Assembly: GCA_021829515.1 (NCBI GenBank)
Contig: JAKBPM010000004.1
Location: 1 to 64,000 of the forward strand
DNA from: Nitrospirota bacterium
Lineage (GTDB): Bacteria; Nitrospirota_A; Leptospirillia; Leptospirillales; Leptospirillaceae
Length of the DNA stretch: 64,000 nt
Direction: 5' to 3'
Every line of letters starts with the position of its first letter. Position 1 is the first letter of the stretch. Under the pieces are notes generated by a model, which worked only from the letters and a program-made list of their open reading frames with translations, made no database searches and was not told the DNA's origin. A program made the position numbers and the translations under genes. Below are positions 43,887-53,417 of the stretch, piece after piece.

Positions 43887-45034
43887 TATTCAATCCTCTT
43901 TCTGCTGACGCGGAGAATCAGTGCAAACAGGAAAACAGCAAACAGCGCAAGTGCCACTGAATTGGGAATGATGACTTTCGGAATGTCTCCCGCTAGAAAG
44001 ACAGACTGGAGTATGGTGACGAAATAGCTTGCGGGGATAATGTGTGTAATGGCCTGGATGAAGGGCGGCATCGAATGGATATCAAAAATGAATCCGGAAA
44101 GGATAAAGGCGGGAAGAAAGGTAAAGACAATGGCAATCTGTCCCGCTACAAACTGGTTTTTTGCTGCAGTGGAAATCAGAAGTCCCATTCCGAGTGCCGT
44201 TGTCAGAAACAGTGAGGATGTCAGCGCGAGGGTGATAACCGAGCCCCGAAGGGGAACTTCGAAGAGAAACCGGCTCATGAGAACAGACAGCGCCATTCCG
44301 CTCATTCCCAAGATAAAATAAGGAATGAATTTTCCGACCAGAATTTCCCCGATCGAAACAGGTGTGACAAACAGTGCCTCCATGGTGCCTCTCTCCCACT
44401 CCCTGGCGATTACAAGGGCCGTCAGAAGTGCTCCGATCAGGGTCATGATGACGGCAATCAGTCCAGGGATGAGAAAATCCCGGCTCCTGTTATCAGGATT
44501 GAACCAGATCCTGACCTGAAGCTCTGCTGGCAAGGGGGATGATAGTCGCCCTCGTTGAGCCCGAAGGTGCAGCCATGTTTGCCATGTATTGTTGAGATAG
44601 CCCTCGACAAGTCTTGCCGTGTTGTCGTCGACACCATCGACAATGACATGAATCGGGGCATTATGAAATGATTCGATTCCCCTCCCAAAGTTTTCCCTGA
44701 GCCAGAGGATTCCTTCGACATCCTGACGTTTAAGGGCTCCGATGGCATCATGAATATTGGCATAGGGTTTTGGTGAAAACCATCGGGAATTTCTGAGGCT
44801 TGCGATAAATCCCTCCGATGCGGGGGTGCGGCTGTCCTGCACAACGGCAATCGGGACATGGCTCGCATCGAGGGAGACTCCATAGCCAAAAATCAGAAGA
44901 AGAACAAAAGGAAGGACAAGCGCAATGGCAAGACTCGATGGATCCCTGACAATCTGCAGTGACTCCTTGTAAACAAGAGCTCTGATTCTGTTGAGCCGGG
45001 CAGAGAAAAATGCACGGCTGGATGAACTATTCAT
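43886..45034 (-). CDS. ABC-2 type transporter permease (YbhS-like)
   Basis: A 382-residue inner-membrane protein built like its neighbour: YKESLQIVRDPSSLAIALVLPFVLLLIFGYGVSLD at the N-terminus, a periplasmic domain, then five membrane helices with REWERGTMEALFVTPV in the intracellular loop, the hallmark of ABC-2 permeases. Together the two permeases form the heterodimeric channel. It overlaps the ATPase gene by 4 bp. Confidence 0.87.
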   Translation of the reverse strand: MNSSSSRAFFSARLNRIRALVYKESLQIVRDPSSLAIALVLPFVLLLIFGYGVSLDASHVPIAVVQDSRTPASEGFIASLRNSRWFSPKPYANIHDAIGALKRQDVEGILWLRENFGRGIESFHNAPIHVIVDGVDDNTARLVEGYLNNTWQTWLHLRAQRGRLSSPLPAELQVRIWFNPDNRSRDFLIPGLIAVIMTLIGALLTALVIAREWERGTMEALFVTPVSIGEILVGKFIPYFILGMSGMALSVLMSRFLFEVPLRGSVITLALTSSLFLTTALGMGLLISTAAKNQFVAGQIAIVFTFLPAFILSGFIFDIHSMPPFIQAITHIIPASYFVTILQSVFLAGDIPKVIIPNSVALALFAVFLFALILRVSRKRIE

Positions 45035-46839
45035 TGGTGGTCACCCTGCGTTCTGCTGAAGTCCGAGAGAAGGGAGACAAATGCGTCCTCAAGGGATGGT
45101 TCCGGCATTTGGGGTGTACGGGTCTTTTCCTTGATTTCCTCAGGATTGCCCATCGCGAGAAGTGTTCCCTGTGCCATGATGACAAGTCGATCACAGTATT
45201 CGGCTTCTTCCATGAAGTGGGTTGTGACCAAAACGGAGACACCGACGATCGCCAGTGCATTGATGATATGCCAGAACTCCCGTCTGGCATTGGGATCAAC
45301 GCCTGATGTCGGTTCGTCGAGAAAAAGAATGGATGGCTCATGGATCAGGGCGCAGGAAAGGGCAAGTCTTTGTCTGAATCCCAGTGGGAGGATGCCGGAA
45401 GAGACATTCCTGTAGGGTTCAAGCTCAAAGAAGGTCAATGAGTTCTGGATTTTTTCCTTTTGCAGAGAGCCGGAAAGCCCATAGGCACTACTGAAGAAGA
45501 TCAGGTTCTGGAAAACAGTCAGCTGGGAGTAGAGGGAAAACTTCTGGGCCATGTATCCGATGTTCTGCCTCGCCTGTGCAGCGGCCTTCCGGACATCTTT
45601 TCCTGCTACGATGAGTTTCCCTCCGCTTGGCTCCAAAAGACCTGCAAGCATCCGGAACGTTGTTGTCTTTCCTGCACCATTGGCTCCAAGGAGTCCGAAA
45701 ACTTCCCCTTTCCTGACATGGAATGTCAGATTGTCCACCGCCCTGAAGGTTCCAAAATCCCGGACAAGGTTCTCGACATCAATGGCGTTTTCAGGCTTTT
45801 CCGGAATATTTTTCTGTTCCTGTGAATGTTTTGGGTAAAGTCGGTCAATGGAAATGGTTTTGGGGTTTTCCCTTGTCACTTTTTTAATTCTGGACATGAA
45901 TGCATCTTCAAATCGTGGCGGTGCTGGATGGAGAAGGATCTTCCCCAAACCTTGAGGAACAGATGGCGGCATATCGCTATCCATGACAACCCGCACGGTT
46001 GATCCTTCAAGAACGGTGTCCACAACTCCCGGAAGAACTGAAAGCTTGGGTTCGACAACCCTGAGCGACTGCCCAGGGGCCTCGGCCCGGTATCCTCGTC
46101 CTGCCACTTCCATCCTGAAGGCTTCCGGGGTACCGTTCCCAAGGATTTTTCCATTGTAGAGAATCAGGATTTCGTTGCATCGTTCCGCTTCGTCAAGGTA
46201 TGAGGTGCTGACAAAAAGGGTGGAACCAGATTCGCTGACAAGCTTCTTAAGGATTTCCCAGAGCTCCCGGCGTGAAACAGGATCAACTCCAACGGTTGGT
46301 TCATCCAGGAGAAGAATGGGTGGCTGATGGACCAGCGAGCAGGCAATCCCCAGTTTTTGTTTCATCCCTCCGGACAGTTGGCCCGCCAGCCTTTTTTGAA
46401 AGGGGGAAAGCCCGGTCATTGCAAGAAGAGGGACGTAGAGATCCTCTCTGCGATCTTGGGGAACACCCTGAAGGCTGGCATAGAGATCAAGATTTTCCTG
46501 GACGGACAGATCCTCGTAAAGTCCAAATTTCTGGGGCATGTATCCAATAGATCCCTGGACCGACAAGGGGTCTTTTGATGGGTTGATACCCATGATTTTG
46601 ATTTCCCCCGAGTCGGGTAAAAGGAGGCCCGCAAGAAGCCTCATCAGTGTCGTCTTTCCGGCTCCGTCAGGACCGATGAGGCCGGTGATCGACCCTTTTT
46701 TGAGGGAAAAGGTAATATCGTCGAGAGCGGTTACAAGGCCTCTTGGAGAAGGGAATGTTTTTGTCAGGCGATTGGCCGTGATCAGCCCTTCTGGCGAGTC
46801 TGGCTCAGCCACGGGGTGAGAATTCCGGTTTGCGGCCAT
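45031..46839 (-). CDS. double ABC transporter ATPase (YbhF-like)
   Basis: Two nucleotide-binding domains in one polypeptide of about 600 residues. Domain 1: Walker A GPDGAGKTT, signature LSGGMKQKL and Walker B LLLDEPTVGVDP. Domain 2: Walker A GANGAGKTT, a degenerate signature LPLGFRQRL in place of LSGG and Walker B LFLDEPTSGVDP. It powers the exporter formed by the two permeases. The start is uncertain: ATG at 46839, TTG at 46875 or a GTG at 46812 that overlaps the stop of the adaptor gene. Confidence 0.9.
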   Translation of the reverse strand: MAANRNSHPVAEPDSPEGLITANRLTKTFPSPRGLVTALDDITFSLKKGSITGLIGPDGAGKTTLMRLLAGLLLPDSGEIKIMGINPSKDPLSVQGSIGYMPQKFGLYEDLSVQENLDLYASLQGVPQDRREDLYVPLLAMTGLSPFQKRLAGQLSGGMKQKLGIACSLVHQPPILLLDEPTVGVDPVSRRELWEILKKLVSESGSTLFVSTSYLDEAERCNEILILYNGKILGNGTPEAFRMEVAGRGYRAEAPGQSLRVVEPKLSVLPGVVDTVLEGSTVRVVMDSDMPPSVPQGLGKILLHPAPPRFEDAFMSRIKKVTRENPKTISIDRLYPKHSQEQKNIPEKPENAIDVENLVRDFGTFRAVDNLTFHVRKGEVFGLLGANGAGKTTTFRMLAGLLEPSGGKLIVAGKDVRKAAAQARQNIGYMAQKFSLYSQLTVFQNLIFFSSAYGLSGSLQKEKIQNSLTFFELEPYRNVSSGILPLGFRQRLALSCALIHEPSILFLDEPTSGVDPNARREFWHIINALAIVGVSVLVTTHFMEEAEYCDRLVIMAQGTLLAMGNPEEIKEKTRTPQMPEPSLEDAFVSLLSDFSRTQGDHQ

Positions 46840-47707
46840 CCGGACAGGTTGATGGAGGTGGCTGGTCGGAGACAAGAGGGATTGTTACGGTGACAGGCAT
46901 CCCGAGCCGGAGCTCTGTTGTTGGACAGCTGAGGTAGACTCTCATTCTGTAAACAAGAATTGTTCTTTGATGGAGGGTCTGAACTTCTTTGGGAGTGAAT
47001 TCCGAAGTTGGTGAGATGTACCCGATATAGCCGTAATATTTCCTGCCGGGGTATGAATCCGATGTGACCGTTGCGATCATTCCCTCATGGACTTTTCCAA
47101 GCTCCGGCTCTTCCACATAGACGCGTGCCCATAGAGGGTGGGATCGGGCGATGGTATAGACCGGGGATGCGGGAAATGCCATGTCACCAGGCTCAAGAAT
47201 GCGATTCTGGACGATTCCATCGACGGGGGCATAGACCTTTGTGTCGACAAGCTGGCGCTGATCAAGGGCAAGTTGGGCTTCGGACTGTCTGATCGAGGCT
47301 TTTGCGGCATCCAGGGCCGCTGTGGCATCGTCGAGTTTTTGTTCGGAATTGAACTTGGCATGGGCAAGCCTTTTGACCCGGACATAGGTTCGTTGTGCAT
47401 CTGTCAGCTGAATTCTGGCTCGGTCGAGAGTGGCTTTGTCCGCATCAACCATGTCCTGGTAGCGTATGGGGTCAAGTGTTGCCATCAAATCGCCTTTCTT
47501 GACGGAAGAGCCTTCAAGATAAAGGAGTTTTTCGATCCTGCCCGTGTCGTGAAATGCGAGCTGGACCTCCCGTAGGTCAATGTTTCCATAAAGGGTCAGA
47601 CTGCTTTTCCCTTGATCGCCGGACGAAAAGAGCTTTTTGTGGAAGACGGTAACAAGGATGGCGGAAAGGATCAGAATCACCAGGAAAATTCGTTTTTTGG
47701 GTAGCAT
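46805..47707 (-). CDS. HlyD/EmrA-type membrane fusion protein (YbhG-like)
   Basis: Periplasmic adaptor linking the ABC permeases to an outer-membrane channel. The 300-residue protein has an N-terminal membrane anchor (about residues 6-24), a lipoyl/barrel-sandwich half (LREVQLAFHDTGRIEKLLYLEG), a long helical hairpin (about residues 75-145) and the second lipoyl half (VYAPVDGIVQNRILEPGD). The start is at ATG 47707 with GGAG 7 bp upstream; a longer frame runs into the divergent promoter region. It is the first gene of the operon. Confidence 0.9.
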   Translation of the reverse strand: MLPKKRIFLVILILSAILVTVFHKKLFSSGDQGKSSLTLYGNIDLREVQLAFHDTGRIEKLLYLEGSSVKKGDLMATLDPIRYQDMVDADKATLDRARIQLTDAQRTYVRVKRLAHAKFNSEQKLDDATAALDAAKASIRQSEAQLALDQRQLVDTKVYAPVDGIVQNRILEPGDMAFPASPVYTIARSHPLWARVYVEEPELGKVHEGMIATVTSDSYPGRKYYGYIGYISPTSEFTPKEVQTLHQRTILVYRMRVYLSCPTTELRLGMPVTVTIPLVSDQPPPSTCPDGRKPEFSPRG

Positions 47708-47827
47708 GCCTGCACTCCATGGCGAAAAGTTGTGATTTCGATCAACCAAATGGCATGATACCACAGCTTGGCAAAATGATGATTTTAAAAGACAGTGCCT
47801 CATGCATAAGACGTGGGAGAGGTGTTC

Positions 47828-49204
47828 GTGGCAGTGTGCTCCATTCGTACACGTTTTTTCCTGGTTATTCTTGTCCCATTGATTGCGCAGGCGTTCCTGT
47901 CTGGCGCCAATATCACTCCTGCGGTTGCTTCCGGTGAGGTTGTTTCTCTTTCAGAGGCGGTTTCGGAGTCATTGGCGAACCGTCCGGACCTCAAGGCCGA
48001 GATCTACCGGGTGAAGAGCGCAAAGGAGAGGGTAGGAGAGTCAAAGTCAAATTATTATCCTCAGCTTTCTTTAAGTTTTGAAACTATTTATGGGAACAGT
48101 TTCTTCGGGTTTTTTCTATTTCCGGGTTATAATTATGCCGATCTGAATTTGTTGACGGTCACTCTTTCCCAGACCATCTATGATTTTGGCAGGACTGGTT
48201 CGCAAGTTTCCCGGAGCCGATGGGCTCTTGAGCTTGAAAAGGGCCGGGAAGCAGAAATCTATCAGAATACGATTCGTGCGGCAGAGACTGATTATTTCAA
48301 CCTTCTTTCGAGTCAGCACCAGGTCCTGGCAGACAAGGAGAACCTTGCCGATGCCCAGGAACAGCTTGCCCGGGCGGAATACCGGTTCAAGGCCGGAGAT
48401 GGTGTTATTCTTGATGTCACGAGAGCCCAGGTCAATGTGGAGTCGGACAAGCTTCAGCTGATCAGGGACAAGGATGCGGCAAGGTCGATTGCGATCGATC
48501 TCGCCCAGGTTATGGGCCGCTCGAAAAGTGAGCGGATTGTTGCCGAAGATGTTTCCGTCGATCCAAACAAGGAGTCTTTGCCTGATTTTCAAGCCGATCT
48601 CGCCAGGGCCATGAAGCACAGGCCCGTGATGATCGAAGCGGTGGACCAGGTTCGGATGTCCCGGTCGGCCCTGGAAAATGCAAGATCCCAAAACTATCCT
48701 TCTGTGACGGGCCTTTTTCAGTCCTTTACCGCAACAATGCCACAGGGAAGCTTGCCCATTCCTTACGCACCCAACAACACACCTTACTCAACGATCAATC
48801 TTGGTGGCGTCATCAATATACCGATCTTTGAAGGAGGGCTGATCATGCACCAGATGTCCCAGGCGCATTACGACCTCTCTTCTTCCATTGAGTCCAGAAG
48901 GTCTGTGCGGCTGAGGGTCATCACGGACCTCAAAAAGGCCATTCTGGAGATCCGCGATGCCAGACAGAGACTTGTGGAGGCAAAAACGGAAAGGATGAAT
49001 GCCGAGAAGAACGAAGTTCTTGTTGAGGAGGCCTATCGTGTAGGGTCCGTTCACTCTGTCGATGTCATGGATGCGCAAGCCGCCTTGAGACAGGCCCGTG
49101 AGTCTGTCATCCAGGCCCGCTACCAGTTGATGGTCGGGTATGCTGATTTTCAGTATGCCCGAGGGACGTTATCCGTTGAAAGCCTTTCTCCTTCCGGAAG
49201 GTAG
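47828..49204 (+). CDS. TolC-family outer-membrane efflux protein
   Basis: Outer-membrane channel expected to complete the adjacent ABC exporter. About 458 residues with a signal peptide (first roughly 35 residues), then the duplicated TolC helical pattern: VVSLSEAVSESLANRPDLKAE, the beta-strand segment LSQTIYDFGRTGSQV, and NIPIFEGGLI in the second half. The start is taken as GTG 47828 with GGGAGAGG just upstream. It is transcribed divergently from the adaptor gene across a gap of about 120 bp. Confidence 0.9.
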   Translation: MAVCSIRTRFFLVILVPLIAQAFLSGANITPAVASGEVVSLSEAVSESLANRPDLKAEIYRVKSAKERVGESKSNYYPQLSLSFETIYGNSFFGFFLFPGYNYADLNLLTVTLSQTIYDFGRTGSQVSRSRWALELEKGREAEIYQNTIRAAETDYFNLLSSQHQVLADKENLADAQEQLARAEYRFKAGDGVILDVTRAQVNVESDKLQLIRDKDAARSIAIDLAQVMGRSKSERIVAEDVSVDPNKESLPDFQADLARAMKHRPVMIEAVDQVRMSRSALENARSQNYPSVTGLFQSFTATMPQGSLPIPYAPNNTPYSTINLGGVINIPIFEGGLIMHQMSQAHYDLSSSIESRRSVRLRVITDLKKAILEIRDARQRLVEAKTERMNAEKNEVLVEEAYRVGSVHSVDVMDAQAALRQARESVIQARYQLMVGYADFQYARGTLSVESLSPSGR

Positions 49205-49246
49205 CATCCGTTTGTCCAGTCAAAACTCTGTCATCTCCCGGTCATC

Positions 49247-49275
49247 TTGACAGTGTCAGGCATATTTCCTATTCT
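49247..49275 (+). promoter_or_regulatory. sigma70 promoter with palindromic -35
   Basis: TTGACA at 49247-49252 and TATTCT at 49270-49275 with a 17-bp spacer. The -35 box sits in the perfect palindrome TGACAGTGTCA (49248-49258), a possible repressor site. It faces the TPR lipoprotein gene. Confidence 0.6.
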
Positions 49276-49354
49276 GTGTTGAGACTAAGTTTCATGTTCT
49301 GTTGAGATCATCCTTCTTCCATCAAGGGGTCCTTTTCGTTCAGAACTGGGGTGG

Positions 49355-49918
49355 ATGCTGAAAAAGATCGTTCCCTTCATGTTGTTTGCTCTCTTGATCC
49401 TTTTGTTCCAGGGATGTGCAGCGGTACAGATGCAAAATCCCTCCAAGCGCTCTCTTATGGAAGCGTATTCAAGGGACATGCGCTCAAACCATTTCGATCT
49501 GGCCCGTTCGGCTCTTCTTGAAGGGACCCGGAGATATCCTTCCGAGACCGTTTTCTGGAATGATCTCGCATATCTTGATTTTCGTCAGGGTCACTATCCA
49601 TCGGCCGAGAAAATGCTGAATAGAGGACTCAGGATCGACCCCGGGAATCAGGGGCTTCTGCTGAACGAGGCGCGTCTTTATCTGGCGGAAGGCAGGCTTG
49701 CTGATGCAAGGCGGATCCTTTTCCAGATGTTGCCCCGGCACCCATGGCTCCATGGGTACAGACTCCTTCTTGCCATTGTTGAGGTCAAGGATGGAAACAG
49801 TGAGGCGGGACGAATCCTGTTTGAAGATCTTTACGATCATCATCCCGGAGACCTTCTTGTCAAAAGCTATATTGAAAAATTTTACCATTTGCCCGTGAAT
49901 CCGATCCAAGGCCGGTAG
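49355..49918 (+). CDS. TPR-repeat lipoprotein
   Basis: A 187-residue predicted outer- or inner-membrane lipoprotein. The signal peptide carries the lipobox LLFQGC ending at about residue 21. Residues 35-165 form about four tetratricopeptide-like units (for example VFWNDLAYLDFRQGHYPSAE, then GLLLNEARLYLAEGRLADAR). Such proteins serve as scaffolds in envelope assembly. The specific role is unknown. It precedes an unrecognised membrane gene and the hopanoid genes. Confidence 0.78.
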   Translation: MLKKIVPFMLFALLILLFQGCAAVQMQNPSKRSLMEAYSRDMRSNHFDLARSALLEGTRRYPSETVFWNDLAYLDFRQGHYPSAEKMLNRGLRIDPGNQGLLLNEARLYLAEGRLADARRILFQMLPRHPWLHGYRLLLAIVEVKDGNSEAGRILFEDLYDHHPGDLLVKSYIEKFYHLPVNPIQGR

Positions 49919-50081
49919 GAGAAGCCATCTTTATAATGGAAGGGCTTCCCATTCAGTCTGACGAGACATTTTCTTGCTCTCCCGCGCAGTGCGGACGGGT
50001 CGATCACGTCAAAAACATGGTCGATCCTTGCAATCCTCCGGTTATGGCCGGAGGCGAATATCAATTGTCAGGAGATATATT

Positions 50082-51191
50082 TTGTCTTTTCAGTTAACGG
50101 ATCATTCTCGCCGCTCATTGTGGGAACAATTCAAGCTCGTAGTCCTCCCGATGATCTTTTCTGTGCTGATCATTTCTGCACTTGTTCTCTCCGTCCATTT
50201 TTATCGCATGTCCTATGCTCCCGGAGTCAATTTTTCTCCATTGACACCAAAATCCCAGCGCTCTTTTTCTTTCAATGTGTCCAAAGATCATCTTCCGGAT
50301 CTGCCTGGCGGTACCCTTTTTCTGAAAATCCGCAAGGAGAAGGGTTCTTTCGGAAGTGCGAGTTACTGGCACTCGGGGAAAACGGTTTTTTCTGTTCCTC
50401 TCCGGATTTCATCCTGTGGCATTTGTATCCGTCTTGCGCTCTGGGATCCAGGGATTTACCGCATAACTCTTTCTGATCCATCCGGGCGTCAGGTTTTTTC
50501 TTCGCCGCTGCGAGTCATCGCTCCTTTGGCCCTCTATAGGGATGACCTTGTTCTGATATTTTTGACGGTTTTCTTGTCCTGGGGCTCAGGGAAACTTGCT
50601 GCTTCGGTATTGGGGGAGGTTAAGCCCTGTCTGACATCAAGTCTTCAGCAGAAAATCCGTCTGGTGATCCTTGCTGCAGGGTTAATGGCTTTGGGTCTGA
50701 TCTTTATCCCCTATCCGGAGATGAAGGAGCACCACTTCCCATTAATTTCCTCGATGCCCGCGGGCACCGTGCCGGACAAGGGTGTTGTGGCATCAGCGCC
50801 GGAGTCGGAGGGGCGCAGTGAAGCCAACCCTCTTCCCCTGTCTCCGCTGGAGGCAAATGGTTCTCCTGGCTATCTGACCATTCGTCATCACATGGACTCA
50901 TGGACAGAGTTTGGTCGTACATTGACCATTTTTGAAGGAGAAGTCGGTATTCTTGGATCAAAAAATTCCTTTTTCCTCCCTCCTGATGATGGACGCTATT
51001 TTCTGTCCCTTTGGTCAATTGCCTCTTCGGGAAGATCCCTTGTCGACACCCATTGGGCTCTCCGGTCGATTCCTGTTTCTCCGCCAATTCCCCTGGCTCT
51101 TCTTTCCGGCCTTGCTCTTTTTTCCCTGTCCGGTTTTTTGGGAGGGGTTTTGCTGGGCAGATCCGTTCGCGATAAACACAGAAGATTGTGA
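50082..51191 (+). CDS. multi-pass membrane protein of unknown function
   Basis: About 369 residues, not recognised. There is a membrane segment at about residues 17-42, a periplasmic beta-rich region of about 110 residues, two further segments (about 155-180 and 190-210), a Pro/Ser-rich stretch, a second soluble region and a C-terminal segment (about 340-362). The TTG at 50082 with AGGAG 7 bp upstream is the best start; the frame is open from 49974. It lies between the TPR lipoprotein and shc and is followed by the shc promoter, so it is probably not in the hopanoid transcript. Confidence 0.65.
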   Translation: MSFQLTDHSRRSLWEQFKLVVLPMIFSVLIISALVLSVHFYRMSYAPGVNFSPLTPKSQRSFSFNVSKDHLPDLPGGTLFLKIRKEKGSFGSASYWHSGKTVFSVPLRISSCGICIRLALWDPGIYRITLSDPSGRQVFSSPLRVIAPLALYRDDLVLIFLTVFLSWGSGKLAASVLGEVKPCLTSSLQQKIRLVILAAGLMALGLIFIPYPEMKEHHFPLISSMPAGTVPDKGVVASAPESEGRSEANPLPLSPLEANGSPGYLTIRHHMDSWTEFGRTLTIFEGEVGILGSKNSFFLPPDDGRYFLSLWSIASSGRSLVDTHWALRSIPVSPPIPLALLSGLALFSLSGFLGGVLLGRSVRDKHRRL

Positions 51192-51258
51192 CGGTGATCC
51201 TGCTCCGGATTTCCTGAAATTATCCCTTCCACAAAATCATCAAGTTTATGCCGATTTC

Positions 51259-51287
51259 TTGCAGACAGTCGGTTCTCCCTGTAGAAT
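51259..51287 (+). promoter_or_regulatory. promoter of the hopanoid genes
   Basis: TTGCAG at 51259-51264 and TAGAAT at 51282-51287 with a 17-bp spacer, about 80 bp before shc. Confidence 0.55.
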
Positions 51288-51365
51288 GAACACATTAGAA
51301 AAAATCCTTAATGCAAGAAGAGCGGGGTTCTTTTACGCGATCCGCTCCCTGGAGGTTTTGACACG

Positions 51366-53417
51366 ATGGAGAAAGTAGCTTCCCCCAATGCAGGGGACCG
51401 GTCCTTATCGGATGACGAGAAACCGTTTCTGGATTCGAAAGGGAGTTCTGGCTCCAGTTTTAGGGAAAGACTGGAAGAAGCCATCGCAAAGGCTGCCAGA
51501 TCTCTTCTGGATCGCCAGCATCCGGAGGGGTATTGGGTCGAACCTCTTGATGCAGATGTAACCATTCCTGCTGAGTATGTCATGTTTCAGTTTATCCTCG
51601 GGAGAAAGGATGAGGTTTTTTTCCGCGATGTAGCGGAGTACATCCTTTCGATTCAGGGTGAGGATGGGGGGTGGCCTTTATTTACAGGAGGGGCAGCTGA
51701 CATCAGTGCCAGCGTCAAGGCTTATTTTGCCTTGAAGCTTTTGGGGTATTCTCCCGATCATCCGGCTCTGGCAAAAGCGCGTGCGCTCATTCTTGAAAGG
51801 GGCGGAGCCACTACTGTCAATGTTTTTACCCGGATCACCCTGGCTCTTTTTGGGCAATACGACTGGAAGGGTATTCCGGCCTTGCCTTGTGAAATGATTC
51901 TGCTGCCAAAATGGTTCCCTCTTTCGATCTATACCGTTTCCTACTGGTCAAGAACGGTCATTGTTCCCTTGCTGATCATCTATCACTATAAGCCGGTTAC
52001 CCCGGTTCCTCCGGGACAGGGAATGGATGAGCTGTTTTTAAAACCGATGGAGGAGGTTCACTTTGGCTATTCCTGGGATAAAAAACTTTTTTCCTGGAAA
52101 AACCTGTTTTTTGTCCTGGATTATTTTATCCAGCACTGGAACCGCCACCCCCCTGGATTTTTAAGGAAAAGAGCTCTTGCAAGAGCTGTCGAATGGCTGA
52201 TTCCCAGAATGAAAGGAGAGGGGGGCCTCGGTGCGATTTATCCGGCAATGGCCAACAGTGTCATTGCAATGAGGCTTTCAGGGTACTCGGATGATCATCC
52301 GCTTGTGAAAAGGGCTATTGCATCGATTGATGACCTTGTCTTTGCCCGGGACAACATGCAGTCCGTTCAGCCTTGCCATTCTCCGATATGGGATACTGCG
52401 CTCAGCCTTGGGGCCCTTTTTGAGGCGGGTGTTTCTGCCGATCATCCGGCAATTACCCGCGCACTTGAATGGTTTCGCAGAAAAGAAGTCAGGACTGTTG
52501 GCGACTGGTCGGTTCATGTCAAGGGTGTCGAGCCTGGTGGTTGGGCCTTTGAATTTGAAAACGATTACTACCCTGACGTTGACGATACTGCTGTTATTCT
52601 GATGGACTTTGCCAAGTGGACCAATGGATTCAAGGGATATGAAGATGTTGTGAGGAGAGCTGCCAGATGGGTTCTGGCAATGCAGTGCACGGATGGGGGC
52701 TGGGCCTCCTTTGACAAGGACAATGATCTCCTGTTTTTAAACAACATACCTTTTGCCGATCACGGGGCGCTGCTCGATCCGTCAACGGCCGATCTGACGG
52801 GGCGTGTCCTGGAGTTTTTGGGGCTGTACGGTTATCGGCCCGATTTTCCACCGGTTGCGCGGGCTCTCGATTACTTGCGTCGTGAGCAGGAAGCTGACGG
52901 TTCATGGTATGGTCGATGGGGAGTCAACTATATTTATGGCACATGGTCTGTGATTTCGGCATTGAAGGCGTTGGGGATCGATATGAAGTCATCGATGGTT
53001 CAGCGTGCAATGGGCTTTTTACTTGATCACCAGAATCCAGATGGGGGATGGGGCGAAAGCTGCCTCTCCTATTACAAAAAAGAGTCTGCAGGTGTGGGGG
53101 ATTCAACTCCATCGCAAACAGCGTGGGCTCTTATTGCGCTGGTTCATGGGGAACATGCGGACAACCCAAAAGTCCGGAAGGGAGTTTCCTGGCTTCTTGA
53201 GAATATGCGACAAGATGGCCGCTGGGATGAATCACTCTATACCGGAACCGGTTTCCCCAGGGTTTTTTATCTTCGCTATAACATGTACAGAGACTATTTC
53301 CCGTTGTGGGCACTAGCCCTTTACCAGAATGTCCATTTCGAGGGGGCTTCCCGTGTTTCCGGGAAAGTAGCCGTATGGAGGAAGCAGCCCTTTGCCCCTC
53401 TCGCCTCATTTTTCTGA
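51366..53417 (+). CDS. shc: squalene-hopene cyclase
   Basis: Cyclises squalene to hopene/hopanol at the inner membrane. The 683-residue protein has the catalytic aspartate motif DVDD (404-407, in YYPDVDDTA), repeated QW-type motifs (EGYWVEPLDAD, EDGGWPLF, DGGWASFDKDND, DGSWYGRWGVNYIYGTW, PDGGWGESC) and the two alpha-barrel layout. GGAGG precedes the ATG. Its end overlaps the start of the HpnG-like gene by 26 bp. Confidence 0.97.
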   Translation: MEKVASPNAGDRSLSDDEKPFLDSKGSSGSSFRERLEEAIAKAARSLLDRQHPEGYWVEPLDADVTIPAEYVMFQFILGRKDEVFFRDVAEYILSIQGEDGGWPLFTGGAADISASVKAYFALKLLGYSPDHPALAKARALILERGGATTVNVFTRITLALFGQYDWKGIPALPCEMILLPKWFPLSIYTVSYWSRTVIVPLLIIYHYKPVTPVPPGQGMDELFLKPMEEVHFGYSWDKKLFSWKNLFFVLDYFIQHWNRHPPGFLRKRALARAVEWLIPRMKGEGGLGAIYPAMANSVIAMRLSGYSDDHPLVKRAIASIDDLVFARDNMQSVQPCHSPIWDTALSLGALFEAGVSADHPAITRALEWFRRKEVRTVGDWSVHVKGVEPGGWAFEFENDYYPDVDDTAVILMDFAKWTNGFKGYEDVVRRAARWVLAMQCTDGGWASFDKDNDLLFLNNIPFADHGALLDPSTADLTGRVLEFLGLYGYRPDFPPVARALDYLRREQEADGSWYGRWGVNYIYGTWSVISALKALGIDMKSSMVQRAMGFLLDHQNPDGGWGESCLSYYKKESAGVGDSTPSQTAWALIALVHGEHADNPKVRKGVSWLLENMRQDGRWDESLYTGTGFPRVFYLRYNMYRDYFPLWALALYQNVHFEGASRVSGKVAVWRKQPFAPLASFF

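Noticed and set aside
51286..51378. A 30-codon frame just before shc
   Set aside because: No ribosome site is visible, the frame runs into the shc start and it lies immediately downstream of the -10 box, so it is more likely untranslated leader.
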